Origin: Pectinophora gossypiella | Taxonomy: Eukaryota > Arthropoda > Insecta > Lepidoptera > Gelechiidae | Length of the DNA: 64,000 bases | Assembly (NCBI RefSeq): GCF_024362695.1 | Contig: NC_065420.1 | Coordinates: 8,409,420 to 8,473,419, forward strand | Direction: 5' to 3' | Shown here: positions 22,823 to 35,900 of the stretch, one piece after another | How the letters are laid out: each line of letters starts with the position of its first letter | How positions within the stretch are numbered: position 1 is the stretch's first letter | Made by a program: the position numbers and the translations under genes | The notes under the pieces: model-generated | Told to the model about the DNA's origin: nothing | Databases searched by the model: none | The model's input: the letters and a program-made list of their open reading frames with translations, nothing else

Positions 22823-23544
22823 TTACATCGTGTGCCTTTTTGACACCCATAGAAATATATACCTTAACCTAAAATACATAGTTAACATTATACAAATTAA
22901 TAATCATACAGTCGGCACTTTTTACTTACCTACAGATATGCCTTCTAGGCTTAAAAACTCTTTACGGGTATAAACCAGGGTAGATTGAAATAAAACCACA
23001 CATTGAAATATTAAATAATTTATTTCTCTATAAGTACTAAGAATAATCTTTAACATTATGTAAACAGAACTGATTTTACTTTTGGAATCTATAAATCAAT
23101 AAGCAACAACTCGTTCGGCATCCGCGTCTCACATTCTGATATGAGATCAAATCTAAAGGACTATAGCACCATTACAATTACGATCATAGGCCATACTTTT
23201 GGTCTAATATTCATTCCATAATAACTACTATACATACACTCTATAGAAATTAAATTGTTCGTCGTTATTGTTAAGTCTCTATTGACAATAATATTCGGGA
23301 GAAATTGGATAAGAAATTAATGCAAGATACAGCAATCAATAAGGGAGCTTTTGTGCCCTCTTTTTATTTTAGGTACCTACCTTTTTTTCACCATTCATAT
23401 TTTGTCTATTGCTTTGTTGTTACCATGAAGTACCTAATGCAAAATAAATCAATCATACTTTGTGAGACTGTCCTTTCTTTGGTGAGGATTGTGCAGGCTT
23501 GAATCGCGTGATTGTCTGAAAAAATAAGATGATTCCGTGCTTCG

Positions 23545-23705
23545 AAGGCCACATTAAGCCGTTGGTCCCGGCTTTTAGGCGGAAAGCATCTCCACCAACC
23601 CGTAGTGAAGCAGCGTGGTGGATTATGCTCCATACCCCCTTCGGTTGATTAAGAAGAGACTTGTAGCAGCAGTGGGACGTACCTAGTAATAGGCTGTTTA
23701 TGTTT
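23545..23705. repeat. LINE tail repeat
   Basis: Includes ACATTAAGCCGTTGGTCCCG, GCAGCGTGGTGGATTATGCT and GCAGTGGGACGTACC, a longer version of the 2837-type unit, ending in a T run at 23705. Confidence 0.75.
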
Positions 23706-24320
23706 TTTTTTTTTTTTACGTTTTATACTTAAAGTAGGATTTTAGCTCTCGCGGCACAGCAACCGCGCCGCGCATGCCGCTACTTATATCGAAGGTTTCG
23801 ACCAATAGACGCAGCGAATGGTATCTATTGTAGATGGATATCGTACGGCGCCGTTGCCATGCAGACCCCTCAGAACACATTTCATCAATGCATATTTTTA
23901 TAATAACATCTATTTGTGTTTAAGTTATTGTCAATAGAGAATACAAAACGATTGAATATTTTAAAATAATCTCGATTATTAAACAAGATCTACAGTGCAG
24001 TGGCTCAAAAACGCAGTTTCATTCCTTTATCTATTTACAATGCAATTTACCTTTGTAACATTCAGTAAGAAGGGAAGTAGATATAACACGACACAATGAA
24101 ATAATTTTATAATTTATACAACAAATAAAACCTTAAAACAAGTTGGAAATGTACTTTAGATTTGAGCCGCATTCTACTAAGTAGCTTAGAAAAAAAAAAA
24201 ACAAATTAACTGGTCCAAAAAGCTTTGGCCGATTTTTAAGTCATGGGTAGATTGGTCTAGCTTGAGAGTCAGATACTTCATTTATTTTTGTGTAACTTTT
24301 CTGTATAATGGGTCGATGTT

Positions 24321-24460
24321 GGGGGGTTAAAACGGCCACATCAAAGCAATTCATCTAAAAAGCAATTTTGTTATTTGACATTTGTTTGCTTTACGCACTT
24401 ACTTTTGTATGCGCAAATGTCAAATTGCAATAGGTATTGCTTTTTAGATGAATTGCACGT
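24321..24460. mobile_element. Foldback element (family M3), second copy
   Basis: GGGGGGTTAAAACGGCCACA, AAGCAATTCATCTAAAAAGC, central GCGCAAATGTCAAATTGC, and the reverse arm ending GCTTTTTAGATGAATTGC. Confidence 0.8.
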
Positions 24461-24773
24461 TATTTACATAAATAATTCAGTTGCGAAATTTGCGATGCAG
24501 CGGTGACACGATCGGCCCTTTTATATCTGTTAAAAAATTAAACACGCGAGTTCGTTCGTACGTATCGATCGCTGTTGTACTTTATGACTAAAATAAGTTG
24601 TTGTTTTCAAGACCGTAGTCAAACGCAATAATACTTATTTAAACAACACTGTATTTAAACTAACAGGTAAATATCGGAACGAGTATTCAAAAACAACTTT
24701 ATTAAACTTATTATCTATGGTATAGAAAGCTACAGCATCATCAGCTTCAACAAGACTAGCCTAATGTTACTCC

Positions 24774-25193
24774 TAGGGAACGTAATCCCGACTCGAGATC
24801 GCGAATTCGAGATCCCGCGGGATTGCAAATATCAATCCCACGAAATCCCGAAATTTTCGGGATCTCGTCTAGTTCATAAAACAATGTAAGGTTAGGATGG
24901 CTGAAAACGATGAAAACTGCTTATTTGTGATAGTGAGGTTAATTAAAACAAAATATTTTTGAAAGAAATTAAAGTTTTTCGAAATCAGCATAATCAAAAC
25001 AAAGAGTATATAACTCAACGAGATTAGAAGGTAGACGGGTGATTTTGAAAGTAGTTACGTAAAAAAACAAAGCTGCCTACATTAAAAGACTACTGTCGCC
25101 CAATCTCGTCAATCTCGAACGGGATCTCGTCATATTCGGGATTGATCCCGAAATAACAGACGAGATCTCGCGATATCGGGATTGCATTCCCTA
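24774..25193. mobile_element. Non-autonomous hAT element (420 bp)
   Basis: Terminal repeats TAGGGAACGTAATCCCG and CGGGATTGCATTCCCTA; flanks GTTACTCC (24766-24773) and GTTAATCC (25194-25201) match in 7 of 8 positions. Subterminal sequence is crowded with CGAGATC / GGGATCTCG motifs. No coding sequence. Confidence 0.85.
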
Positions 25194-25770
25194 GTTAATC
25201 CTTACCGTCCTACATGCCGACACCTATCGAACCCATAACATTACTAGGCAGTCTAAGTCAGCCGATTTAAGAAAGTAGTATCCTAGAAATTAGCTAACTT
25301 TTCAAATATTCAAACTATTTAATTATGAAAATCTTTTGTTTCTACCTTTCAAATCTATGACAACAAACAGTAAAGTTACAAGCTAAAATATAAATTGACC
25401 AAGTAGAAAGTAGACAGTATTGATAATAGAAACAGAAGACACAAAATAACATTTAAAGTATCGGTAACCATGGCATTGTACTTAATAATGATCAAATATA
25501 TGAAAACTATTTTATTAAACTTTAAAAATTACTTTTAAAAATCGTAATAAACATAATTATGAATTTCAACAATTCGTATCATATCGATACCTGTACAATT
25601 TGTCTTATGTTAACTCGTAGTATGATTATAGTTTGTACTTATATTAAGATTATACAATATTCTGGATCATACGGATGGCATCATTCTACTTCTTAAAGGG
25701 TTAAGCGCAAGTCTCGCAATCGATGTCGACCATAATTATACTTAGTCGCTGATGTCGCGAAATGACGTAC

Positions 25771-26142
25771 CTATCTGCAATTTTTGTAGAAACTGATTTA
25801 CACCTTTACAATTGCCAATAAGACACAAATCACTTTAGCAAAAAATTACAGATACGTCAGTTAGCAAAGTCAGCCACGATATTATACCTAACTACTTGGT
25901 AAAGTGTAGCGAAATGACGGGCGAACCAAGTAGGGCTGTAGCTGTAGTGTTAGCTGTAGCCATCATTTGGTTCACAGTCACAATCACAACACTACCTGAC
26001 TAAATCGATCATCGGGTCACTTCGTCGCTAATTAACCTATCTGAATTTTTTGGCTAATCTAATTTGCACCTTTTGCTATTGTCAATAAGAAACAAATTAT
26101 TATAGCAAAAAATTGCAGATACGTCAGTTTGCAAAGTCAGCA
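25771..26142. repeat. Two tandem hairpin-type repeats, about 267 bp apart
   Basis: Copy 1 (about 25771-25873) and copy 2 (about 26036-26140) share ACCTATCTG, ATTG.CAATAAGA.ACAAAT, TAGCAAAAAATT.CAGATACG and TCAGTT.GCAAAGTCAG. Each copy can fold, pairing TCTGCAATTTTT with AAAAATT.CAGA. Confidence 0.8.
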
Positions 26143-26210
26143 GTTAAAAATGTTCTGTCAGTACCCACTCCCATCGCCGTAATAATAGGGTCTCACAATC
26201 GTGTCAAACC

Positions 26211-26338
26211 CCATTACATTACGCGATCCATCGGGCCCGTTGCGTCGTGATGCATTGGATAGACAGGGCCCTACACAGGGCCACGATTTCGCCATAGATT
26301 TTATAGGTACACCCGACGCATCGTGCGTAATGTAATGA
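26211..26338. mobile_element. Inverted-repeat MITE (about 128 bp)
   Basis: ATTACATTACGCGATCCATC near the left end pairs with GATGCGTCGGG / CGTGCGTAATGTAAT on the right. The loop contains GGGCCCTACACAGGGCC. Confidence 0.65.
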
Positions 26339-28033
26339 GGCCTTAAGACAATCCAAGCAATTTTATTTCATATATGAGTGAGCCGACGAGAGAACGGTAA
26401 CCCTAGGATATGGCCACCCCTTGGATAGGTATATTCTGTTCGTGGCTTTCCTAATATTTAATATGAGAATGACCTGAAACCCATCAATCACGATCGTGCG
26501 CTAGCCCGGCAACTAACCATACATTACATCTACAATTTTATTTCTCCTACACAATGTAATGAAATATAAGCAATCTGAAAAGTGAAGGTAAGTTTCGATG
26601 ATCGCTTATACCTACGTAATTTTGAGAAGTTGAATAGCTTACCTAAAGTAGCTAAAACAATACTTTAGGTATATTAGATATTTCAAAGGTGACTTAACTA
26701 TTACTCTTTTAACTATTACTTAGTTATTAGTTTATTTCATTTCAAAAATTTTGTTTATAAGCTTGATCTTAAAGTGCAACGTGAGTGCTCGACCTAGGTT
26801 TAATTTAAAAAAGGAAATACAATAAAAACTTGTAATATTGAATTTGGAAAAACAAAAACGAAGACATTCTTTTTAAATACTCGATATTTAGTTTGCATCA
26901 AAGACTCAGTTTTCGCTTTGCATACCTACAGTTTGAATACTAACATTGCACCTTAAGTACCTACCAGGCTGCTGAAAGCAGCGCCTGATTCATCTATTAT
27001 AATCTTACAACGTAGCCTAAATCCATAATCCTATCTTATGGAAGCACTAAGGAATTTTGTATCGACGGTACAAAACTAAATCTATGCTCGCTAATGTTCT
27101 ACTGACTAATGTCTCCAACAAATTGTTTATAACTTCATTTGTAACAATCATAGGCCTTCTTCCAAGGAACTGTTGTGTTAATACCGCGATCTAAACGAAC
27201 AATAATATTGCAACAGTTACACTTGCTTGGTGTCTTGAATAAACAATGAATGCACTCTGGCTTTCATACCCGAAACCTCATATTAGGTACCTATATAAAA
27301 TGGTTTGTGTAGTTGTACTCGATACATCATACAATTGTCTCATTTCTGAGAAATTACTTATTTTGCTGACAAATGGTTTAAATCTTATTCATGTACTTGC
27401 TTATGTATTATGAAGTGAAACCTGCCACAATGATACGCTGTACCTGAAGGACTTGTCATTTCGAGTTCCGATTCGAATCATTCAGCAAATTCAAACATAG
27501 TGACAGTCTTATTATCGACTATAAATTTAGTAAGTTAAATTTGCAGAGTTCTTGTGTTCTGACCTTACTATTTTTGTGCGATATTCACAGCCTGTATTAA
27601 CGTGATAATATCTCTAGTTCTCACTCCTGAAAAACTTAATTAAATGAGATTCGTCACTCACTAGTACGCTGACGATATCGTAAATTGACATTAAGGGTGC
27701 CTCTCACTTCACCCGCGACGGATCGATACAGTTACCATCAATCATTTCTGGCTAACGATCAGTCTTTCCCTATTATTGATGAACTTTTTTTAGTCATCAA
27801 CCTTCAATGAACGTTCGGCAAACAATAAAAGCATTATTTGCTGTAAGATCGGCAACTCTATATACCTACAGGTCCGAAACCGAAATTTCCTGAAGTGTCC
27901 GAAATTAAATTCTGAAGAACCTAACGGAGCAATCACAGGCACTCCATATAGTTTCCTAGACCTCCGGATAACGGAATAATCTGGTAAAAGCCAGATAGAG
28001 ACAAAGATTTGGACAAAATAGAGAGCAAGTCCG

Positions 28034-31000
28034 TTATTTGTCCTCTTTCAGCATTTCGTAGAAATTGTCCATGGTGTAGTTGAAGAGCTTGAAGTCATAT
28101 CTGGAACAGATTGGTCAGGGGTTAATTGAGTTTGGCCGTTTGGCCGCTTTATGGACCGTTCACTGTGTAATTGGCAGTTCTCAATTTGCGTCGATGTTGT
28201 ATTTAGTGCGTCCAACATATTCGCCATATCATGGCCATTCAATCATCACTCAATAGAGCTGATGTTTCTCATAAACCTAATTGGATCGCCACTTATGCTG
28301 GCCGATGTACATTTTGACAAATTACTTGTGTTGTAAGCGACTCGTTTAGTAAGTGGTGTCAATTAGGATTATTGGATCGGCTTGGCATTAACACTTGTTA
28401 TACTTTATAGCGGTTGTCTCAAGTGGTGTTAGGAATGAATTATGATGAAATTAGATGTACCTTTAAACATATTGACGTTTATTCAATGTTGCTTTCCCTT
28501 ATTCCTTCATCAAAAACATGATAGATTTAATAAGACATGCAAAGTTATGACACCACAGTTTGTCAGCAAGTGGTGAAAAATACTTTAATTTCAGTAGATT
28601 CTCTAGTCGTAGCGTGTATACTTACTTGTACAAGTTGTAAAGACCGTCCAGCTGCGAGCGGTGGAGGCGTGAGTAGAGTGTGCTGAGGTCGTGCCGCGTG
28701 TTGCCGTAGCCGTTCTTCCACACTGGCTTCACCACGTTCTGGAGGCGAGCCAGCTGGATCAGGAAGCGCTGGTCCTCCTGAGAACAAACACTCACCTTGT
28801 ACTCACTATATTTCCAAATCAATTTAAGATGATACCTACTCAAACTGCTTACTACGTATATAGGGTATATCAGCTATAAGTATTACATCGGTAACAAAAA
28901 AATAATAGCATTTTCATGTTTCGCTTCGAGCGAAATGTATATAATGAAATGAAAATGTATATTTCGACGTTTCACAAGTTCTTGTAACTTGACATTATAA
29001 TAGGCATGAGAAAATTCATCTGAATTCTAACTAGTGGGTCTTATAACTTTGTAACAGTGAGGACGAACTTGCGCAAACATCTAGTAATCATGCGATTTCA
29101 TAGAGAAACCTTGGTCGTTAAAATGACGTTTCATCGAAATTACCAACTAGTTACTTATACTTAGGTTAGAGGCTTTTAAACTGAAAGGCAAAATAGATTG
29201 TCGTGAATAACTTAGGTAAGGTACTAAAACTGCTTATCTATTAAGGAAGGGAGTAAAGGTTCCTCCCTCCTCAAGGACCCGATTCGCATCCTCTTCCATT
29301 AATGTGCTTCATGATACACGGTGCTAAATGACAGACCCTGAGTCTTGCGCAGTTATAATCAACGCGTTGGAACATTAATAACTCAATAAGAAGTACTTAC
29401 ATAATAAAATAAAGTATAAAATACTCACATCCAAAGTCTCAAACTTGAGGATAACGTCAAAGTCGAATTTGCAAGGCGTACAGAAATCAGTGTAGGGAGT
29501 CCAATGCATGTCGAGGGATCGTCCCGCTTTCTTTTCATCCAGAATGTAGGCAACAAACTCTTCGAAAACTGGATACGTTTGTTTTGGCAACGGCTTTCCA
29601 GGCACTGCCATTTTCTAGTACAGAGAAGAAAACATTAAGATATGCGATGAAAAGGATTTGTTTTTCCTATTTATCTTATCAACTTTTTGCAGCTAATGCA
29701 TTGTATTCAAATGTGTTCTAGAAAAGCAGCTGTCAGAAAACTGATGTGTAGTTTAGGATATGCATTGAAACATTGTGTAATGCGTACAATGTTCCTGTTC
29801 TACCTACCTATTCCAAAGATTCAAACATTTGCTTACCTTCCGATACCTCTGTACGATCCTTCGCCCCAATATGTCATGTAAGGATTTCGGCCAAGCGTGG
29901 ACTATCTTGTCATTGTAGGCTGACGCAAGCCTTTCAAGTGGATGTCTAACGATCAGGAACGATATGGAGTCGACCTGGGCTTTCCTAACCATCTCCGCTG
30001 ACGGTCTCCCGTACTTCTTCCTAGCTAGCTCTAGTAACACTTCCTTCGTTTTGTCCAAGTACGCTGCTGTGTAGTTGGCCATCAAATTGAAGTTATACAT
30101 CCAAGATGAGGATGCCGCTTTGAATATGTTACACCTGAAATTATTTTGTGTACGTTTAGTAAATAGTTGCGATTGTTAAATTTCATATTAATATTAAAGC
30201 ATACCTAATTTTGATAGGTTAACTTATCTTTAGAGTTCTAGTGCATGCAAAGATGTAGGTTCCATCTAAATTATTACTTTTCATTACATTTTAAGCTGAG
30301 TTAGAGGGCACCCCGGACACTTCATATCTTCATGCCAAACACATCGTTTTACACAGACATTATACATTGACGTACGCGCATCTGTGCGTGGGACGTCTGA
30401 CGCCATACGATTGAAGACTAAAGTAAGACTGAGGGCGGGTGAGGTAAACCTAGCTCAGCCGCTGGCGGGGAGCGGAGAGTTTGAACGTAGTATTATACCT
30501 TGTTCTATGGTTAGAGTGAAGGCCTTGGTCGGCTAATAAACAATGTTTGTTCACTTGTCTATTGTACTCGTATAAACATCACCTGCTGAGGGGCCAACAG
30601 AGTAGACTTATTCAAACTTTGTAGGTAAGATTGTGGAGATAATGGAACTTGTATACGCTTTTAACTAACGGATACAAAGTAATTGTAGGAAACGATACCG
30701 TTGCAGTGTTAAAACTTTTTTTGCAACTACGTAGATAATCGGCATTTACGGGTTCGTAAAAATGTAAATTACCTATAGATACGACATGAGGATAGTAATA
30801 AAAACTTAGAAATGGAGTAGAAAATGGATGGTAATCGTCGTGATTCAATAATCGTAAAACCGATAACCGCTTATATGCGATGCGGGCGAGTGGAAAACAT
30901 CTTTGTATTCATTTTACGATGCCATTAGCCCGCGACTCTTCAAGCGGGTGATCCATTGGTTGGTAATGTCGTGGTATTGTTGGCTTACCAGTTAAGGTCG

Positions 31001-32953
31001 CCCTAGCGGCTCTTCAAGCTTATCTATATTCTGGCGGGATCTGACAACCGGTAAACAAATTCAAAGCTGTAGGACCGATTGATGGAAATCGTACGTCACC
31101 AGTGCGCTAACATTAAGCATCTACCTAAACAGGCATACTTATTAGGGTAATATTAGTGCATGATAGGTAGTTGCTTATGTTAGGGCATTGACTGTATTCA
31201 TCTATCATTCTTTACCACCGCAATCACTTCACGAACTTTCTAACAATATAATTGTACGCGATTTACCTGGTAAGTACCTAGGTAAGTAACTAGTAGTAAA
31301 CAACATCAACTGTTTGAATGTTAAACAACTTTTTTACCTACGCCGTAGCGTCTAGGTACATTTCACTGAAACGTACGCTTTTTAAATACAATTATGTAGT
31401 CACAATTCCTAGTCTAGCTAATTTATTAAATTTCGCAACAACAGGATTTGCGTCACTAGTCTTTGCATACTAAATCGTGCGTTTTGTTTAAATGAGTACC
31501 TATCTATTGAATACATTAGAATTAATTCTGAATTCTAATACCTACTTACCTACATCATATTTCAATACTTGGTATAGGTACTGTTAACATTCAAATACCA
31601 CGCTATGTTGTAAAATTTATGAAGGCTGTAGAACCCCTTTCAAGTTTATGGCCACAAAATAACGAAAGCGCATACTGTACCAGCCATGTTCTATTACGTA
31701 GTTCAACGTAGACTCACGCTCGTTTGCTATTGGGATATACAAAACGACAAGTCGCAAGAAGCCAAATGTATAAACTTAGTAGGTTACTTTTGTCTAAACT
31801 TGTATAAATAGAGGCAATAACAATACATATTCACAATGGTTTCTCCATCACGTAATCCATGATCTTCTTCTTCTTCTATCGTGTGGGTTGTGAAGTGAAT
31901 TACCAACCTCATCAACCCTAGTGTCAGGGTTATTATTGAGCCGCCAAAGGCCCCTGACATGGATCATGTAACGATTACTCACGATTCCAAACATGATTTT
32001 ATTCTTAGACTAAACCGCATTTTATCCGCAGTAAAACTCGCATATTGGATACGGATCACTTAAAATGTTCTTAATATCATTTTTCGTTTGGGTATTCGCT
32101 TAACAAGGAGTTTTATAGAAACTTATCGTTACAAAGGCCATCAATCATCCAGTTGACCAGTAGACAGGGTCCGCCCCACCCATCCGGCGCAGCTTATGGC
32201 CCACCCGCATGTAAATAACATTGCTATATTGTTTTTATAACTGACAATGTTTGTTTGTTTGTATACTCGTTATTGCTTTAAAATTGAAATTTACAGATAA
32301 TTTATCGTTAGATAAAGCATAGGCGAGCTTATCCCTAATTGGGATTTCTTCCAGCTAACCTTATTGGAATATGTTTGCAAATTGGAGATGTTCTTAGAAA
32401 AGGTTCAGTGCCATCTACTCTGAACGAAAAAAAATCTACTGTGAAAGAAGCAAGAGAAGTATGACAGAATCGAATAGTCTCTGCTTACTCCGGTGGGAGA
32501 TAGGAGTCAGTTTATGTACCTATGTATGTATGTTTGCAAATGTAGAAATCTACTTAGGCAAGAAGAGTTTACCAATCCGTCTCGAAGAAATTTAGCTGGT
32601 TTGCGAAATTAGTTTTATATTAAAATAATTTAGTTAAACTATTATTATTTTTTAGAATTTATTTTAAAATACTGTGTTTCTAAAATGATATCGAAGTGTT
32701 ATTGAGTTCGCTTATCAACCACAACTTAACAACCAACAAAAGTAGGAAATAAATAAGACTCTTACCATATGACGTGGTACTGTCTGTTGATAAGGTACTC
32801 CCAGGCAGACGCCTTGTGGCTGGAGTCATCCAAGCCGGTCCTGGAGCACTCATTCCTCAGATACTCTCGCCGAACCTTCATCCGCGCGTTTACTTCTAGA
32901 AACTTGTCTTTGGTCAGGAGACTATCTTCGTTAGTCCCGTTGTCGAACATATA
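28034..32953 (-). CDS. Catalytic exon cluster of the sulfotransferase (exons 3-7)
   Basis: Five exons (32766-32953, 29837-30134, 29429-29614, 28626-28777, 28034-28100) encode the whole PAPS-binding and acceptor domain. The split Trp codon between exons 3 and 4 falls directly before the 5'-phosphosulfate loop. The last exon is only 22 codons and ends EMLKEDK before TAA. Confidence 0.92.
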
Positions 32954-35900
32954 CTGCAACAACACAAATTATTAGCAATCTATCGTACTTATAAGGTACT
33001 TGGAAGGTAGTTTGTACCTATTTGCTTATGTTCAGGGATTACCATATATAATAAAATAAACTTAACGAAAATATTTTATACGTGGACAATGTGGTCGATT
33101 GTAAAACAACATAGCGCTGTACAGATTTTTCTTCTTATAACCTTCTAATTTAATGGATAAGATACATACTTATGCATATGTTATCTTATGACCCTTTTAC
33201 TATGACCCTTTTTATTACACCCAGCTTCAACTACATTTTCCACCCATTATTATTCTGATAAAAATAAAGAGAAGCAATATAGGTAGCAACACAATTCTAT
33301 ACGTAAAGTGATCCAAATATCAAGCAACAATTATTTTTATATATGCCTCTGCCATTACAGTATATTTTGGATTAATTATTAATGTACCCGAGTAATGAGA
33401 AAATAGGCGGAATCTAATTGTTTTTGGTGAACGTAGCCTGGAAAGTACCTCAATAAAATTACATATTAAATAGAAGTGATGCGATTTATAGTATCGTGAT
33501 ATCGATGGGCCGTTGAAACGTGTTATTTATTAGACTATTATATTCCAGTAAAAACTCTATTAAGATTTCATCATCATCAGCCGTACGACGCCCACTGCTG
33601 GGCATAGGCCTCCCCCAAGGATCTCCACGACGATCGGTCCTGCGCTGCCCGCATCCAGATTTAATCCTGTCAAAATTTAATAAAACGCTATTGAACTTTG
33701 ACGCTCTGTTTTTATTATTGCCATCTTACGTGGTAATAACTTATTTACTTAGATATATTCGTTGGCAGTATTTTGACAACAGCTAAAAATAACTCAATGA
33801 ACATAAAATATTATTAATATTTAGGTAGCTAAGTGTCTGATCAGTTGACTGTTTGAGAGAAATAGCTTATTTAAATGTGGATCAGCAGGGCCGATCATAT
33901 CTTGCAGATAAAATATCTAAGCAAATGTTTTTTGAAAATGATATCTTTTTAAATTGTAAGTATCCGTCAAGACTTTATGAACGTAGGTAACAATAGCATC
34001 CAGTTAATATCAATTGGTCGTCATCGTATGCATCCACCTACATGCCTTGATTCTGGTAATAGTGTCATTGTAATAGTAACCCAACACCACATGTGTAGGA
34101 CGCCTAATATTTTGTAGACAAGGCCGAATCCTATTTAAGTATGACTAACATGCGTGTTAGTTTATGTGGGTATGTTACTATACAGGATGTTACTGACATC
34201 GTATCGAAAACTTTGAGGGATGACTCGGACCATGATTCTAAGTTTATCAAGTGGAATTTTCCGTCGCTAAAGTATGGAGCTGAAAACAATTTTTAAAAAG
34301 CACTAAAATTTTAATGAATTTTCCGACAGGAAATTCCACTTGTCTGAATCATCCTCCTCAGTTTTCGTTACGGTGTCACTAACACACATATCTACTTGTA
34401 TGGCTACCTGTACGTACTTGTACTGGGTGTAAGTGACATCGTAACGAATACTGAGAGGGTTTATTCAGATCATTATTCTGAGTTAATAATAAAAAGTGAA
34501 ATTTTCCATCGCAAAAGGATAGAACTGAAAATAATTAAAAAAAAAAACTAAAAAAAAAAACATGAATTTTGCGACAGAAAATTCCACTTGATATTAACTC
34601 AGAATCATGGTCTGAATCATCCCCACCAGTATTCGTTACAATGTCACTAACACCCTGTATTATGTCCTAATGAATTAACGTTACAATTATCATGAACAGT
34701 TGACATCATCATTCCTACCGTTTAAAATACCAATTACCTACACCGGGTAAAGATCTGCTTATCACCAGTTTTTTTTTATTTTAATTAACGGAAAACACTT
34801 GTCCTACTGTACTTAGATTGTGGTAAGTAATGAGAATGATAGATGTGTGTACAGTGTAACGGTACTAAGTAAAGGATTATCTTCTTCTATCGTGTGGGTT
34901 CCCTCAACCTCATCAACCTTATTGATGTAAGTAAGTAGTCGTTGCATGAGCCATGTCAGGGGCCTTTAGCGGCTCAATAGTAACCCTGACACCAGGGTTG
35001 ATTAGATTGAAAGGATTATTAATATTATTATAATTAAGGGTCACTTAATTACTACGCTCTCTAACTCTCCAAAAAAAAGTAGTAGTAAAGTACCTACTAT
35101 GCGTCTTATGTAACATATATTATGTACCTACCTATAACATCCTTAGTTATTACACAACTAACTAGAAGGATTCAATTCCTTAACGTACTACTATTTTTTT
35201 GACACTAGTCAACAAACTTCCAACATGCTTTCAATTTTAATAATATTTCCTCTATTGTAGACTGGCTGATTTGAAGCGAGAAAACAAATGACAAAAGAAG
35301 CAATATTTTTATTGTTCGTCGAAGTCTCGGGGGGAATTTGAGGCGATATTGTAGCCGAGAGCACTCCGTGATGGATCGCAAATTAAATGTCGCAAACTCG
35401 CAGTGCTGTCCTTAAGCTTACTGGCACTTGCTTCAAAGTGGGCGAGTAGCGGACAAGGCGAAGCAACGTGAAGCTAGTATATAATAAATGTAATTGACTT
35501 GGTTAGGTGTTTTTTTTTATAAAATCGCTGAATTGGCAATGGCCCGCAGACCATTGATCTTCTTTATTATGTTCTTTCTTTTGGTCAATTCGTAATGAAT
35601 ACACTCCTTAAAAATCATCATCCAGAGTTTGTGGTTCAGAGAATATTTACATCTCTAGTGCCGAGCTAAACTGAATGAAGGTAGTATAATTAGTGAGATG
35701 AAAACCCTGACCGTCCATACGGGTAATTCAGGAATCGTCTTAAAGTCGTAAGACTGAACGTCCTTTTAAAATCCAAACTCGATTGTTTAACTATTGTGCC
35801 TGGAAATATCGCCCTTAGGAGGTTAAAACTACATAATTATTTTTTCCATCTAAAGGGAATCATGTAGGGGGCAGTTTTAGTTTTTTAGCGACATATTAGT

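Larger units (their letters stand above)
22263..28033. other. Intergenic region between convergent PIGK and sulfotransferase
   Basis: No gene is supported. It holds M3 copies (22703, 24321), a LINE tail (23545), a hAT MITE (24774), tandem hairpin repeats (25771) and an inverted-repeat element (26211). Part of it may be 3' UTR of the sulfotransferase; a TTTATT at 23019-23024 is a remote candidate polyadenylation signal on the minus strand. Confidence 0.5.
30135..32765. other. Sulfotransferase intron 3
   Basis: Contains repeat R1 (30320), a SINE tail (31855) and a LINE fragment (32375). Nothing else is recognised. Confidence 0.6.
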
